Source: Nyssa sinensis (taxonomy: Eukaryota > Streptophyta > Magnoliopsida > Cornales > Nyssaceae). From it: a stretch of DNA of 64,000 nucleotides. The notes below the pieces were generated by a model. It made no database searches, was not told the origin of the DNA, and was given only the letters and a program-made list of their open reading frames with translations. Below, in pieces: positions 11,570-23,544 of the stretch. Both the position numbers and the translations under genes were made by a program. The stretch is taken from positions 12,615,369 to 12,679,368 of the forward strand of contig CM018051.1 of the NCBI GenBank assembly GCA_008638375.1, in the 5' to 3' direction. Numbering within the stretch: the first letter of the stretch is position 1; the number at the start of each line of letters is the position of its first letter.

Positions 11570-14500
11570 CGACGGTTAACGTGCCTCGTTCTCTACTACT
11601 AATATTGCTCCCTAATGATTATTTAAATTCTCTCAAGTTCAATATAGATGCTAAATACGATTGAATCAGATTAAATTTTTATATATCAACGTAGAAATCA
11701 AATTCTACAGATTACCTGTAAGATTATATATATACAAATATATATCTATATATATAATCTCAAGATCCTTTTTGCATATACATGTATCTATATGTATATA
11801 CATACACGTCATAACCAAATCGGTACATACAATATGTATTGTATACTGATCAGGTGAGAAACCATTGATTGATAAATTTTCAACATATCTAATCATGACA
11901 TGAGATTTGATTCTTTATTATTTTTTGGTGCATGAAAAGGAACACCCATGATCTAACCCTTTTTAATATTATCTCAGAAAAATCCAAAGATCCAGTCTGA
12001 TACAGGATTCTACACCTAAATGGAGATGAAACTTTCTCTCTCTAAAAATATAATTGCTCTCTATATTGGCTCTCTGTAAAATATGTATTTGATATATTTC
12101 ACTCTCTTTCTAAAAAATAAGGAGAAGCAGCTCACACTATTTATGGCATCTAACAATTATATGTGATTTAAATTTTTTATTATTATTATTTTGGAGCATG
12201 AAAAGAAGCACCCTTAATATGACTTTCTAATATTATTTTAGGTAACAAAGAAGAATGATTTTTATTCTTTTTGCCATTGCAAGCTCTGGAACTGAGCTAT
12301 AACCCAGGGAACAGAAGTTTATAATCTTCAGATTCTCTTCTCCTCTTCGTCAAACTCAAATCAATGAGATGCTCAGTATCAGAGTACTTGCAAGACTGTA
12401 TACATACAAATATATATAAATATGTTAATATATAGTCGCAGAATTTTTATATGTATATGTATGTATATACATATATATATATACACACATAAGAGCATCG
12501 ATCTCGAGATCTGCATCAATCTTAAAATCTTTAAAATAAAATATGAGATTTGTGAAAATACAGATTATTATTGAATTTGAATGCTTCGGTAAAAAGCATC
12601 TCAGACTTCACTGCATCTCACATCTTTTTATATTTATATCTTCTGCTTACTAATCTAAACCTGTTTGTTGAAATAATGATTTCAAAAGTCTCAGCAGTAC
12701 AATTAGTGGGCTCCTGTTCTTATGCATATGGATAGGCGCATGGCAGAATCAAAGTACATAAAACACAAAACCCAGCCCCATCTCTTACGCGGTCTGTGTT
12801 TTGAAAGACGATCTTCACTCCTGATCTGCACGGTCTTCGCTCCAGATCTGCGTTAAGGGCACACCATTGACGATCTCTATTACAAACAGCGATCTCTATC
12901 ACGATCGACGATTTCTATCATGGTCGGAGATCTCCTTATAGGCCATCTCTAAAAATCATCTATCAAGCAAAGGATTTGACGTTCCTGAGAGGCCGAACAA
13001 TGCAGATTTGGTTTCCCTTATGCTTGTTTAAAAAATCTAGCTCCAGCAATGGCGGCAGCAAGAGATGGGAGCCGAAATCGGTCAACAATGAAACATCGAC
13101 GCCGAAATCAGTAGTTGGCCCACATCGCTACCCAATCGCGAAGCCATAAATCGTCAAGACGCTACTCAATCTCTTGATTATTCGATCTCATCGGTAGTCG
13201 TTCGATCTGAAGCTGCTCATTCTCTAAAGCCCAAGATCTAATCAACAAGGTGAAAATTCATTTACACTATTCATCCATGACAGATCTATACCCCAAGCCA
13301 TTAACCCAATACCAGTTTCCATGTCATTTATAGGGCCAGATCTTCTCGTATCATTCATCAACAACTCTAAAACTGATATGGCCATGTTGTGATCAATACT
13401 TTGTAAAATACCAAAAAAGCTGTGGTCTATCACAATGAAAGCGCTTTTGTGAAACTAGATTGTTGTGATTTCAAAGCCTTGTCAAAATAATGGTCCCGAG
13501 CCAACAAGGAGTATAATGAGTTCTAACCCAAACCAACTCAGCAAATCATCTGTTGACGCAATTCTGGCAAGCGGTAGCTCTGTCCCCTCTTCTCAGATTA
13601 GCAAAGTAACCTCCAAGAGAGTTCAGATCATCAACTCCGTCAAGATGCTTCACAAGGCCGAGAAATATCAGCATGTTACCCAGAAAACCCATTCACCAAA
13701 AATAAGATTTCCGACTTGGGAAATCTTGAGCACCTTTTTCCCAAAAATACGAGATTTGTTTTCAAATCTCTTAAATTTTGCTTCAGACATCACCACTACA
13801 TGGCATCACATCCGTCTCAGTTTTTTGAAAACATTGTGAGAAGAATACCCAACAACGGCAAATGCCCCATCATCTCTGTCAACAACAATGATCTCCAGAG
13901 CTTACCAATTAATTACCCATGGATCATTACCTGTCATCGCTATATCATCTTTGTTGTGATCCGAACTTTCAGTTCAGTTTGGAGATATTTGCTACAAGGA
14001 GTTCTAGAACAAAGCTTTAAAAGCAATGTTATAAAAAAGCTGTATCTTGGGAAAGACAAGGGAAACTTACATCAACTAAAGGACAATCAAGTGGTGTATT
14101 TCAGTTGTCATTCACTAAGCCAAGCAGTGAGTCGAGCCAAGCCGTAAAAACCAGCAAACTGGTTTCAGACCCAAGCGTACCCAGTTCAAACCCAGCAACT
14201 TTTTCACTGTAGACTAGTGTAGAAATCACTCCAGAAAATTTTAGAATTCACCACCATGCCGAGTCATTGGAACTCTTCTTGGATCAACCTTACCCGACAA
14301 CACAGTCGATTTGTTCCTCGCAATGGGTCTTCCGATCTGGGTTTTAAAGAGAGCTAAAAGGCAACAATATTTCCATCAATGTTCACCCGCAAACTAGACA
14401 GAACGGTGGCTCTGAAGCAGTCCCGAACCCATGTGGCCATGTTCAGGGTTTGGGTCGCTACGGTTCGTGTCACCTCATATATTCTCCATTACTACTCTTG

Positions 14501-14597
14501 GAAACAACAATCCAGCGCCTACAGAAAGGAGCACCAGTTTCCATCAGTTCCTTAATACAAATTCTCGGGCATGTCGGAATGTCATAACATAATACAG
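11570..14597. other. Internal region of the LTR element, unrecognised
   Basis: There are only short open frames (for example about 13465-13839 and 13716-14147, plus strand) with no family I recognise. Sequence near 11700-11760 and 12400-12490 is TA-rich. Around 12780-13220 the composition is less AT-rich, which could mark further captured host DNA. Confidence 0.4.
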
Positions 14598-14748
14598 GTA
14601 CCCATATGAAGCCATTAAAGCTCTTTACCTTGAAGGTGCAAGCCTTGAGTCGATTGACAAAGAAGGGAAAACATCACTTATTGCGGCGAGCATGACTCCC
14701 GAGCTATTCAATGTTGCCGATACTTTGATTGAACTTAGAACTATCTAA
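14598..14748 (+). pseudogene. XBAT34/35-like ankyrin-repeat E3 ligase fragment
   Basis: After an acceptor-like ACAG the frame reads PYEAIKALYLEGASLE, then IDKEGKTSLIAASM, then PELFNVADTLIEL, and ends in a stop at 14746. The IDKEGKT-L-I-A and PEL-(F/Y)-(D/N)-V-A-TLIEL phrases are what I know from the ankyrin repeats of XBAT34/35-type RING ubiquitin ligases. No RING domain is present. The acceptor-like edge suggests the fragment came from genomic DNA rather than mRNA. The next gene fragment begins almost at once, so this is a chimeric join. Confidence 0.62.
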
Positions 14749-14870
14749 ACAACCAATTATCTGGTCCGATACCTGAGGAGATTTGCTCCGGTTTTCAAAA
14801 GATGCTAATGTTGCAGGGAAACAAGCTCAATAGGAATCTCCCTTATAAGATTTCAGGATTCAGAGCTTGA
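14745..14870 (+). pseudogene. LRR gene fragment
   Basis: The frame from about 14745 reads LNNQLSGPIPEEICSGFQ and then a second repeat ending in LPYKISGF, closed by TGA. LSGPIPEEI is a standard plant extracellular LRR phrase. It is in a different frame from the ankyrin fragment and joined to it directly. The source LRR gene cannot be told from about 40 residues. Confidence 0.6.
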
Positions 14871-14897
14871 TCCACCTAGAGCTTGAAGCTCTCGCTT

Positions 14898-15239
14898 CTA
14901 GTGGATTGAAGGGACTTCAGAGCTCAAATTTATTTGATATAGATCGAGGGCTGCATTCTGGCCTTGATTCCGTTGCCCTTTTTGGCTATCAACTCGTGGT
15001 TTAGTAGTAACATCAACATCTGGGGTTGTAATAGAAGGATCTATAGCTCGAGAACAACTATGATCCCTTACTGAACTTACTGGTCCAATAATCTCATTAT
15101 TGTCGGGCAATTTGTCATCTTTGCCAGGGCCTTCTGGAAAATTCGGAGGACTCTGCACAGGATTTGCCACTATGGAAACTAGTGTAGTTTCAGAGGATCC
15201 CAGCCCACGAATATTTGCTCCACAAAGCTGGCACATCAT
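14898..15239 (-). other. Unidentified 113-codon open frame
   Basis: It reads on the minus strand, polar and Pro/Asp/Asn-rich, starting MMCQLCGANIRG. I recognise no family. Given the captured fragments beside it, it could be a third piece of host gene, or chance. Confidence 0.25.
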
Positions 15240-15480
15240 CTAGCCCAAATACAGTTACAGAGGGGATTTTTGGGTCAATGGCAATATGTTGATGAAGGAT
15301 TCAGCAACCCAAATATTTACAATCTTAAAGCAGTTGGATCTCAAATACCTCACTCAGGGTGACTTCGAAGCCTCGCTTCGACAACTTTTGGCAAACTCAC
15401 CCAACTATATCTTTTGCACTACATATATATATCAATTGTCTACTATGTTAATCATGTAGATTCTTTTACGATTCTTCCAT

Positions 15481-16016
15481 CTTAATGCACAGACCCCGGG
15501 TCTGGTCCATCTTAATGCACAAACCCCCAGGTCTGGTCCATCTTAATGCACAGACTCAGGTCTGGTCCATCTTAATGCACAGACCCCCAGGTCTGGTCCA
15601 TATCTAATGCACAAGCCTCTAGTGCCTGGTCCATATCTAATGCACAGACCCCCAGGTCTGGTCTATCTTAATGCATAGATCCCCAGGTCTGGTCCATCTT
15701 AATGCACAGGCCTCCAGTGCCTGGTCCATCTCTGAATGCACAGGCCTCTAGTGCCTGGTCCATATCTAATGCACAGGCCTCCAGTGCCTGGTCCATCTTA
15801 ATGCACAGACCCCCAGGTCTGGTCCATCTTTTAATGTACAGACCTTCAGAGTCTGGTCCATTTTTTAATGTACAGACCTTCAGTGTCTGGTCCAACTAAA
15901 TGTACAGACCTTCAGTGTCTGGTCCAACTAAATGAACAGACTTCATGTCTGGTCCAACTAAATGTACAGACCTCGTGTCTGGTCCACCTAATGTACAGAC
16001 CTTCTGGTCTGGTCCA
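15481..16016 (+). repeat. 17-unit tandem array of short hairpins
   Basis: Units of about 28-34 bp follow a pattern of TAATG(C/T)ACAGAC, a 4-5 base loop, GTCTGGTCCA and a short spacer. Each unit contains a 5-6 bp stem. Most stems are CAGAC/GTCTG, but units near 15710-15720, 15738-15758 and 15772-15790 have CAGGC/GCCTG, with both arms changed together. One unit (about 15673-15690) has TAGATC facing GGTCTG, which keeps pairing through G-U. Two units (about 15519 and 15611) carry one mismatch. The array lies about 165 bp before the 3' LTR. Confidence 0.92.
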
Positions 16017-16158
16017 TTTTTCTCATCCTACTGACTTTTATAAAAATCTTGTTTTATTTCCAAGTGTTGCAGGACGGTATATTATAAATCATCAAGTACG
16101 CATGACCCTTCAGAAATTCTAACCTCAGCTCTGCACGGATCTCACAGAATTGAGGCTT

Positions 16159-16175
16159 GGGGGGGGGGGGGGGGG
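16159..16175 (+). other. G-run, polypurine tract of the LTR element
   Basis: Seventeen G residues in GAGGCTT(G)n GAGTAAC directly precede the LTR-like start TGATGAGCC. A long homopolymer is also an assembly risk, so the exact length is uncertain. Confidence 0.65.
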
Positions 16176-16181
16176 AGTAAC

Positions 16182-16642
16182 TGATGAGCCATAAAATGAC
16201 ACCCCCAAATCTAGCCTCCAGAGCTGAGCAGCTACCAGCAGAGCTGCCTTCAGAGCAGCAGGAGTTCCGAATTAATCATCGTCTTTCATAGACTTCTGAC
16301 CTCAGAATAAGGAATATATCTTGGAGTGCAAGTCTTTCAAATAGGAAAGGAATCCTACCTCAATTAAGGAAGATGATCACATATCTCTTAACCTTGTCAA
16401 ACAAGGAAAGGAATTGTATTCAATATAGGAAACTGCTAAAATCAATGACTCTCAACCCTATAAATAAAGGGGCCAGGTACGCCTAAATATTCATTCAATC
16501 ACATATACAATCACTCTCTTTTACACATATTTTTTATATTCCCTCTTTACTGACTTGATCGTCGGAGGGTCCTTATTCTCTTTTTTCCAGGCCTTTCTTG
16601 CCAAATCACATCGAATCGACCGGTGCTGTTTTTTGCAGCATC
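16182..16642 (+). repeat. 3' LTR-like segment
   Basis: It starts TGATGAGCCATAAAA after the G-run, has TATAAAT at 16459 and ends near GCAGCATC at 16642, the phrase that also ends the left LTR. It is about 460 bp, shorter than the left segment. Confidence 0.6.
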
Positions 16643-16689
16643 GTAAGACATTTGCAAACACTCTAAAAAATAAAAAATTAGGCATTAAT

Positions 16690-18600
16690 TGCTATAATTC
16701 TAAGAAGTGTGTATTATGGAAATAAATAACATTACAGTTCAATTCATGTCCTTAAGATTAAGAACTTAGAGTCATTAGTTATCAATTTCATATTCAACTT
16801 TCTTCCTATGGAATATGAACCACTTAAGGATGCTTTAAAACACACATAAAGTAATATAGTCCATCAATTTACTTCTACATGTGTGTTTAAGAAGTAAAGA
16901 ATATGAAATATGAAAATAAATTTATGATGTTTCACAATGAATGAAGAATAAAGTGTGTTACTCAAGTGATATGGCATGAAAGATATATTCTTCATCATAA
17001 AAAAATGAAACACACATGGAAATGACTTAAAAATAATCTTATATTTGTTATATGTTATGATTCTAAATTATTGACATTAAGTATAAAAGATGAGATTTCC
17101 TCTATAACTTAGTTTAGGAAATTGTGACATATTTCCATAACGAAAATCAAAGAATATCTTTGATATTTGAGACTATATAAAGTTAAAGTAGACTAAAAAG
17201 ACCTATAAATGTGTGAGGAAAAGTAAGACAATACTTGGAATCATATACATTATTTGAAATAAAAGTTTGGTTCAAATAAAGAACAAGCTAAAATTGCTCG
17301 GTATAAAATACACACCACCTCATACAGTCTTGCTTGAGGTAAAAGAGTATACTTAGCAACTTTATGGTTCTTTATTATCTTTGTGAATTGATGTGTATGC
17401 CTTAAACTGAGTTCCATCTAAAGGTTATTCTTTTAGATGCCAATTGAGTTACGGAAAGAACGAAAACTAGTTTAAGTCATTCACACAGTTACAGTTGTCT
17501 CACAATTAAAGAAATTGAACCCAAAGTCAGTCAATGGATATTCTATTGGCTATATGGTAATCTCTATTTATACACTTAGAATTGTTAAGACCAAAATTGC
17601 TAAATTAAGGATGTTGACTTGAATGGGAGGAATCACGAGATTCAAATTTGATTCTTGTGAATAAAGATGAATTGTTAATCAATTCAAGAACTACCACATA
17701 AGAACAAGTCAACATACAATCTATAGCATAAGCTTTACAAATATAGTTATAGTATAAAGGAAGTCCTCTAAGGTAACAATTTAGCTATTTTTGGTAATAT
17801 CTTGGTATACTTAAAAGGTTTAACTTTGATGTTAGACATGGGGATGATCCCATCTAGTTTTCATATAAGCTATGACTAAAGAAAATTATATATATTAGCT
17901 AGATTCAAGTTTGGAACATCAAAATGTTACCTAAGGGAGTCAAGGCCTTTGGCTTTAAAAGAGTCTATAAGACCATAAGGAACTCGGTTAATAACATCAA
18001 GTGATCTAAAGACCAAACTTTAAACACATTCTTTTCAATTTCTAAGGACTTATTTAGAATTATCATGGCAATGGTATCCCTTATAGGGCTACATGAAGTA
18101 AACATGAAAACAATCCTTTAAATTAGGGTCAAAAGAAGTGTACATAAGGAAATTTAAGATTTTGTTCTAATAAAGATAGTCATTTGGTTTGCAAGATAAG
18201 GACATCCCTATATAGATTAAAGTAAGCTTTCCATTAACGGTATTCCAGGTTCATGACTTCATATGGTTCAATAGTGAATGTTGTGAATACTTGTACATAC
18301 CTTAAGGTCAGTGAGAGTACTTACATGTGGATGTATTTGAGTTGTATTCAATGACTTAAGTTTGCTACATAAAGTTATAATAGTTTCTAAAACTTTGAAA
18401 CGAAAGATTTAAGTGGAATCTTCTTTATCGTTAGACATAGGATATTATGATTGTCTCATAAAGACTATATTGAAAGAGTTCTAGAAAATCTTATAGATTA
18501 AGGATGGTATCTATCATAAGGTTATAAGGTACCTATAAGGAACCAAGGACTGTAAGCATTAAAGTTACTTCAAGGCTATACAGTTAAGGATATCACAAAG
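16690..18600 (+). mobile_element. Strongly decayed Ty1/copia gag-pol, plus strand
   Basis: Translation in shifting frames gives scattered copia phrases in the right order. LPMEYEPLK (about 16800) is like a copia gag. NGYSIGYMV..RIVKTKIAKL (about 17540-17600) is like the region after integrase. SKDLFRIIMAMVSL..H..NMKT (about 18040-18110) is reverse transcriptase, as are NVVNTCTYLKVSEST (about 18278-18325) and LSHKDYIERVLENL (about 18450-18490). Stops and frameshifts are everywhere, so it is old and inactive. It ends where the oppositely oriented copia element begins. Confidence 0.72.
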
Positions 18601-18604
18601 CCTT

Positions 18605-21154
18605 GAACACCCTCTTTTTCTTCAGTGGCTTTCTTCCCTTAGGAAGCTCCACTAGCTCATAAGTGTGGTTTTTCTACAAGGAACTCATCTCATCTTGCAT
18701 AGCTTGCAACCAGCTAATCTTGTCCTTATGAGTCTATGCTTCTTGGAAACTCTCAAGCTTTCCCTCATCAATGACTAAGATATACTCAGAAGCAGGATAT
18801 TTACTTGAAGGCCTGGTCTCTTTAACTGATCTCCTCAGCTGAGATTCTTTAATTTCTGATGGAGGGGTCTGCTCCCCTTGCTCAACACCTCCTGTCTCGA
18901 TCTCGTCTGTTTCTAGAATTTTTTCATATATCTTCATCCTCTATGGCATCTTGTGATGGTGTAGGATCTAGAACGAGGTCTGGGGCATTGATAACACCGA
19001 ACTTTGCTTGCTTCTTAAAGTCTGCCAAGAATTGACTTTCTTGGAACACGACGTCTCTACTTTGGATGATCTTCTTATTTTTTTGGTCCCATAACCTGTA
19101 TCCGAAGTCTTCACCTCCATAGCCCACAAAAATGCACGGAGTGGACTTTTCATCGAGCTTCAACCTCTGCTCCTTAGAGATATATGCAAATGCTTTGCAC
19201 CCAAACACTCTCAGATAAGAGTAAGAGACGTTCTTTCTAGACCACACTTTCTCTAAAATCTCAAAATTCAAAGGAGTTGATGGCAATCTATTGATTAGGT
19301 AGCAGACAGCACGAACAGCGTCACCCCAGAATGGCTTGGGCAGTTTTTCCATATTGAGCATGCATCTGACTCTCTTTATAATAGTTCGATTCATCTTTTT
19401 TGGCCACACCATTGTGTTATGGGGTGCGAGAAATTGTCTTCTCATGCCATATTCCATGGTCTACGCAGTATGCTTTGAACTCTCTAGATGTATACTCACC
19501 ACCATTGTCAGAACGGAGACACTTTAACTTTTTTCCGGTCTCTCGTTCGACCATTGCATGAAATTTCTTAAAGTTCTCGAACACTTGATCCTTAGTCTTC
19601 AAGAAGTACACCTACACTTTCCTTGATGCATCATCAATGAATGTCAAGAAATAGTTGTTGCCACCTAATGACTCCACTTCAATGGGACCGCAAACATTAG
19701 AATGAACAAGAGTTAACAACTCTAATATTCTCTTTCTTGAGGATTGGAAGGAAACCTTTTGATACTTTCCAAACAAGCAATGATCACATGGGTTTAACGC
19801 AATATCTTTGGCAGAAGGGATAACAGACTTCTTTGCCAAAATCTGCAACCCTTTCTCACTCATGTGGCTAAGCCTCCTATGCCATAAATTTGGTGATGTC
19901 TCATCTTCGACTACATTTAGATTATCAGAGCACACTTTCACCTGAGTCTTCTAAAGTGTGTAACAACCTGTCCTTTAGCGACGAATAGAGAACCCTTTGT
20001 CAACCTCCAAGTTCCTTTGCCGTAGTAATTCTCATAGTCTTGTTGATTTAGGGCTAATCTAGAAATAAGATTGAGGCGTAGATCAGGAACATGCTTCACG
20101 TCTTTCGATACCAAGGTGCATCCAATATTGGTTTAAATGCGAACGTCACCTATTCTCACAATCTTCGAACAGCTGGTGTTTCCCATTCTCACTGTACCAA
20201 AATCTCCAACTTTATACTAATTGAAGGATTCTTTCCGGGGGGTGGCGTGATAGGATGTTGTTATATCTATCACCTACTCGATATCATGGTCGACAAAATA
20301 AAGGCATTCCTCTTATCTACCAGAGAATACTATTATGTCTTCTGACACAGTGACTGCAGTATTTCTACCTTTTGGTCTGGGTTAATTGTCTTATTTTTTC
20401 TTCAACTTTCGGCAATCCTTCTTTATGTGGCCCTCTATACCATAGTGATAGCAATTGAATCTTCCTTTGTTATCTTCGGATGTGTTGGGATCTTGAGATC
20501 TTCCTCTACTTCTGCCTCTTCCTCAGTTCCTTCCTCTATTTTCTATAAGGAGGGCTTTTGAGTGGTGAGAACCTATTTCTTTCATTTTTGCCTCTTTATT
20601 GTACGAAGCATCATTGACTATAGTCATAGTCAGCTTGCCATCGAGAGCAGAGTTGCCGAGAGACACGATCTACGTCTCCCAATGTTTGGCAAGGAGTTGA
20701 GAAGCAATAAAGTTTGCGTCTCATCATCAAGATCTATCTTGGTGGTCGCAAGCTAGTTCACTAGGTTCTGAAACTCACTGGTGTGCTCGGCAATAGAACT
20801 CTCATTCTTCAACTTCAAGTTAACGAGCCATCTCATTAAGAGGTTTTATTTCGAGCAGTTTTAGACTGGTACATAGTTTCTAATCTCCTAGAGAATATAT
20901 GCACTCATTTCTTGGGCAACATGGTGGAACCCATTGTGGTCAATCCATTGTTTGATTTGTTTGATGGTTTTCCTATTCATTTTCTTCCACTCATCTTCGG
21001 TTTTGGTTGGGGGTTTAATGCCTTTGTTCTCCAAAGGATCATACAAATCCTTGCAGTACAGGATATCTTCCATCATTGGCTTCCAAATGACATAATTTGA
21101 AGTCGTCAATATAATCATTATGCCTGGTGCAAAGTCTTCCATTAAATCGGGCAA
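18605..21154 (-). mobile_element. Decayed Ty1/copia element, TNT1-94/Tork-like, minus strand
   Basis: In minus-strand order: gag (21154-20888; LTTSNYVIWKPMMEDILYC), zinc knuckle (20453-20412), protease (about 20275-20240), pre-integrase (19941-19740; HRRLSHMSEKGLQ), integrase (about 19730-19350), integrase C-terminal part (19350-18924) and the first part of reverse transcriptase (to about 18610), where it is cut. Decay hits key residues. The zinc knuckle has CYHYGIEGHIKKDC, with Tyr for the second Cys. The protease motif reads DITTS for D-S/T-G-A-S. Two of the three integrase acidic residues are changed (HSN for HSD; PKKMNRT for AERMNRT). The GDFGTV(R/K)MGN and GCTLV..KDV(K/R)HVPDLR phrases are typical of TNT1-94. 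Confidence 0.88.
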
Positions 21155-21560
21155 TATCTGACCAATGATGTAATGTGTTCAGCAAATTGAAAGTGGAATC
21201 TCACAAAACAAAGCATGTAGTTGCATCTGGAATGGTCGATTTAGTTAAAAATCACTTATGGTTTGTAGAAAATGGATAAAAAAATGAACCGAAATGGAGC
21301 AAAATAGTGAAACAGTTAACTTTTAATAGAATATTCCCTTTCTGACAGAATATTCCTAAAAACTGACTAATGGCAGTCTGACGTGGTAGAGTTTTGACGT
21401 GGCAGTTGACGAGGCAGACGACAAATGGCAACATGTGTCTGTTGACATGGCGACACGTAACCATTGACATGGCATCACATGGTATGTGACGTGGACAGGT
21501 GTAGTTGACCATTGAAATGTTAACCCCCCTAGGGCCCAACATACATATTTATCAACCAGA
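21155..21560 (-). promoter_or_regulatory. Leader/LTR-side region with repeated TGACGTGG-like motifs
   Basis: It lies just upstream of the copia gag on the minus strand. Between about 21369 and 21500 there are several TGACGTGG, TGACATGG and TTGACGAGG variants. TGACG with an ACGT core is the known plant bZIP/TGA (as-1-like) binding pattern. No primer site is clear. Regulatory use is inferred only. Confidence 0.35.
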
Positions 21561-22998
21561 AAACTCAATCACTAGAGGCCGAATGTATAACAAAATTTCA
21601 AAGTAATTCTTATGGGAATGCTTTCTTTGCATTAGTCATCCACCATCTATTTATTCATTCATTATTTCTATATGAAAATTACTAGTGGAGGGTTTGTTAT
21701 GGACCCTTACCTGATAGGAAATAAACTGTATATTATCCAAAACAATAGCCCACTTAAACATGATATAGAATTGCATCACCTTATTTGTGGATGACATTTT
21801 AAATTTTTTACAACATATTTTAGGAAGCACAGACATGTCTACAAAGCTAAATTATTAGTGTCCAACACATTTGGGACCCGGACACACTCGGACACGTGTT
21901 CAACATGTTAAAAGTGAGTATAAAAATTTTCTTTTGTTTTTAAAATTTTCAAATACATTCTCGACACGTCAAGACACATCGTGACATGATGGTGATGGAA
22001 GAGAAGAAGAATATGATGCAATTTTTTAATTTTTTTTCAAAAATAAAAGATAAAAGATAAAAACTAATAGAAGAGAGGAGAGACAGTGGTGTACCTATTG
22101 TGGTTGTGGGAGATTGCAATGACAGACACCTTATCGGAGACCCATGCAATCACTGACGAGGTACCTTCTTCTACGTGAAAACCTTCACTTCCACTAGCAA
22201 TTTCTCTGTGTCTTTCATTGAGAATGGGTTCCCAACTCCCCCTTCTTCTTCTTCTTCTTTTATGTCCATGGGTTCCTGCCTCTCCCCTAATTTTAATTTT
22301 GATCTGTTGATTGGTGGATAGTCTAAGACCATAAATATGGATTTAGTAATATTAATTATTTTTTATTTATTTAATCTTTTAAATTGATTTCATTTATATT
22401 AAACTCATTTTTTTTAATTCTTATTATTCAAAAGATCTAAAAATAATCTCTTGTGTGAGAAAAAAATGTGTTAGATTTATTGAGAAATTTCCCACTTTAA
22501 GGTTGTGTGTTGTCAATTTATTCCAAAAGTCTTTATTGAGTTTATAATTATTAGGTTAGGTTAAATCTTACTATTGTTACAATGTTAGTTAATCTCTTCC
22601 TGAAAGACTTGATCGAGAGAGACTGAATTACAGCAACATACTTTTAAAGATGAAGAATATTAACTATAATTTGTTGCTTCATGAAAGGTATAAACACACA
22701 TGTACATCATGCATTCACATTAGGTACATTTGTAAGATGTTTGTGCATTTACTATTTTAGTGTTTTGATTCTTCAAATGAATTATGCTTAATAATACATA
22801 GGTTAAATACATTTTAGTTTCAACTATAGGCTTAAAAAGTTATACTTGAATATGTCAAGGTATGTCCCTTAGGTACATAGTAGTTTTTGAACTTGTGTTA
22901 GAATTTGAAATTGAATAACAGTGCAAAAATAGTACTTAGACCATTCGAATGCCGTCCATGTTTGTTCAAACGTAATCCTATCCAAACAGAGAACCCTA
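21561..22998. other. AT-rich intergenic DNA, no gene seen
   Basis: There are only short random frames. A GACAC/GGACAC-rich patch lies near 21860-21980 and a CTT run near 22243-22260. Confidence 0.5.
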
Positions 22999-23250
22999 TT
23001 TTGTTCGAGTGCGTGTCTAGTTCTAGAGAGTCTAATTGGTTGCCTATTTTGAATCAAATTAGGGTTAAGTTAATCTATATAAACAAAGTGACAAAAAATT
23101 TTGTATAAGAATTGTGAGTTTTGTCTGTTTTGTTCGAGTGCGTGTCCAGTTCTAGAGAGTCTAATTGGTTGCTTATTCTGAATCAAATTAGGGTTAGGTT
23201 AATCTATATAAACAAAGTGACAAAAAATTTTGTATAAGAATTGTGAGTTT
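22999..23250 (+). repeat. 129-bp direct tandem duplication containing a TATA-like motif
   Basis: 22999-23127 is repeated at 23128-23250 with a handful of substitutions. Each copy has CTATATAAACAAAG, a TATA-box-like phrase. TGGTATTAGAAGAG near 23481, a degenerate Met-tRNA primer site, suggests this is the tail of an old copia-type LTR whose promoter was duplicated. Confidence 0.75.
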
Positions 23251-23544
23251 CGCATTATAGACGACATCCCTTGCATCCATATAGACTATAGAGAGTACCT
23301 CAACATTTTTTGATTCGGATTGATTAAATAAAAAATTCTTGTGTTATGATTCAATATAGTCCCTTTTTAGAGAAGCAATTGTGAAGGCTTTTGCTAAGAG
23401 AGATTGTTAGGGCACTCTAAGAACCACTGCATGGGTTGTGTGGATCTGCAAAACTAGCAATCCTTCGCTCTAATTTTATTGTGGTATTAGAAGAGTTGGT
23501 TGAAAAATCTTATTGTTCCCCCCCCCCCCCCCCAAAATGCTCCC

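Larger units (their letters stand above)
10956..16642 (+). mobile_element. Non-autonomous LTR element with captured gene fragments and 3' tandem hairpins
   Basis: The left side has an LTR-like segment with a TATA motif and a primer binding site. The right side has a G-rich tract followed by an LTR-like segment. Between them (about 4.6 kb) I find no gag, protease, reverse transcriptase or integrase. Instead there are fragments of plant genes and a tandem repeat just before the 3' LTR. The two LTR-like segments share layout (TATAAAT, GGTACGC, a CTTG..TCGGAG block, ending GCAGCATC) but differ in length and sequence, so they could belong to related but different elements. Tandem repeats before the 3' LTR are known from Tat-lineage gypsy elements, which fits but does not prove that origin. 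Confidence 0.65.

Noticed and set aside
13465..14147. Two overlapping plus-strand frames inside the LTR element, considered as gag
   Set aside because: No zinc knuckle, no gag core pattern and no continuation into protease.
15668..16122. Repetitive peptides read from both strands of the hairpin array
   Set aside because: The frames follow from a repeat length near a multiple of three and break at units of other length. There is no start context and no similarity.
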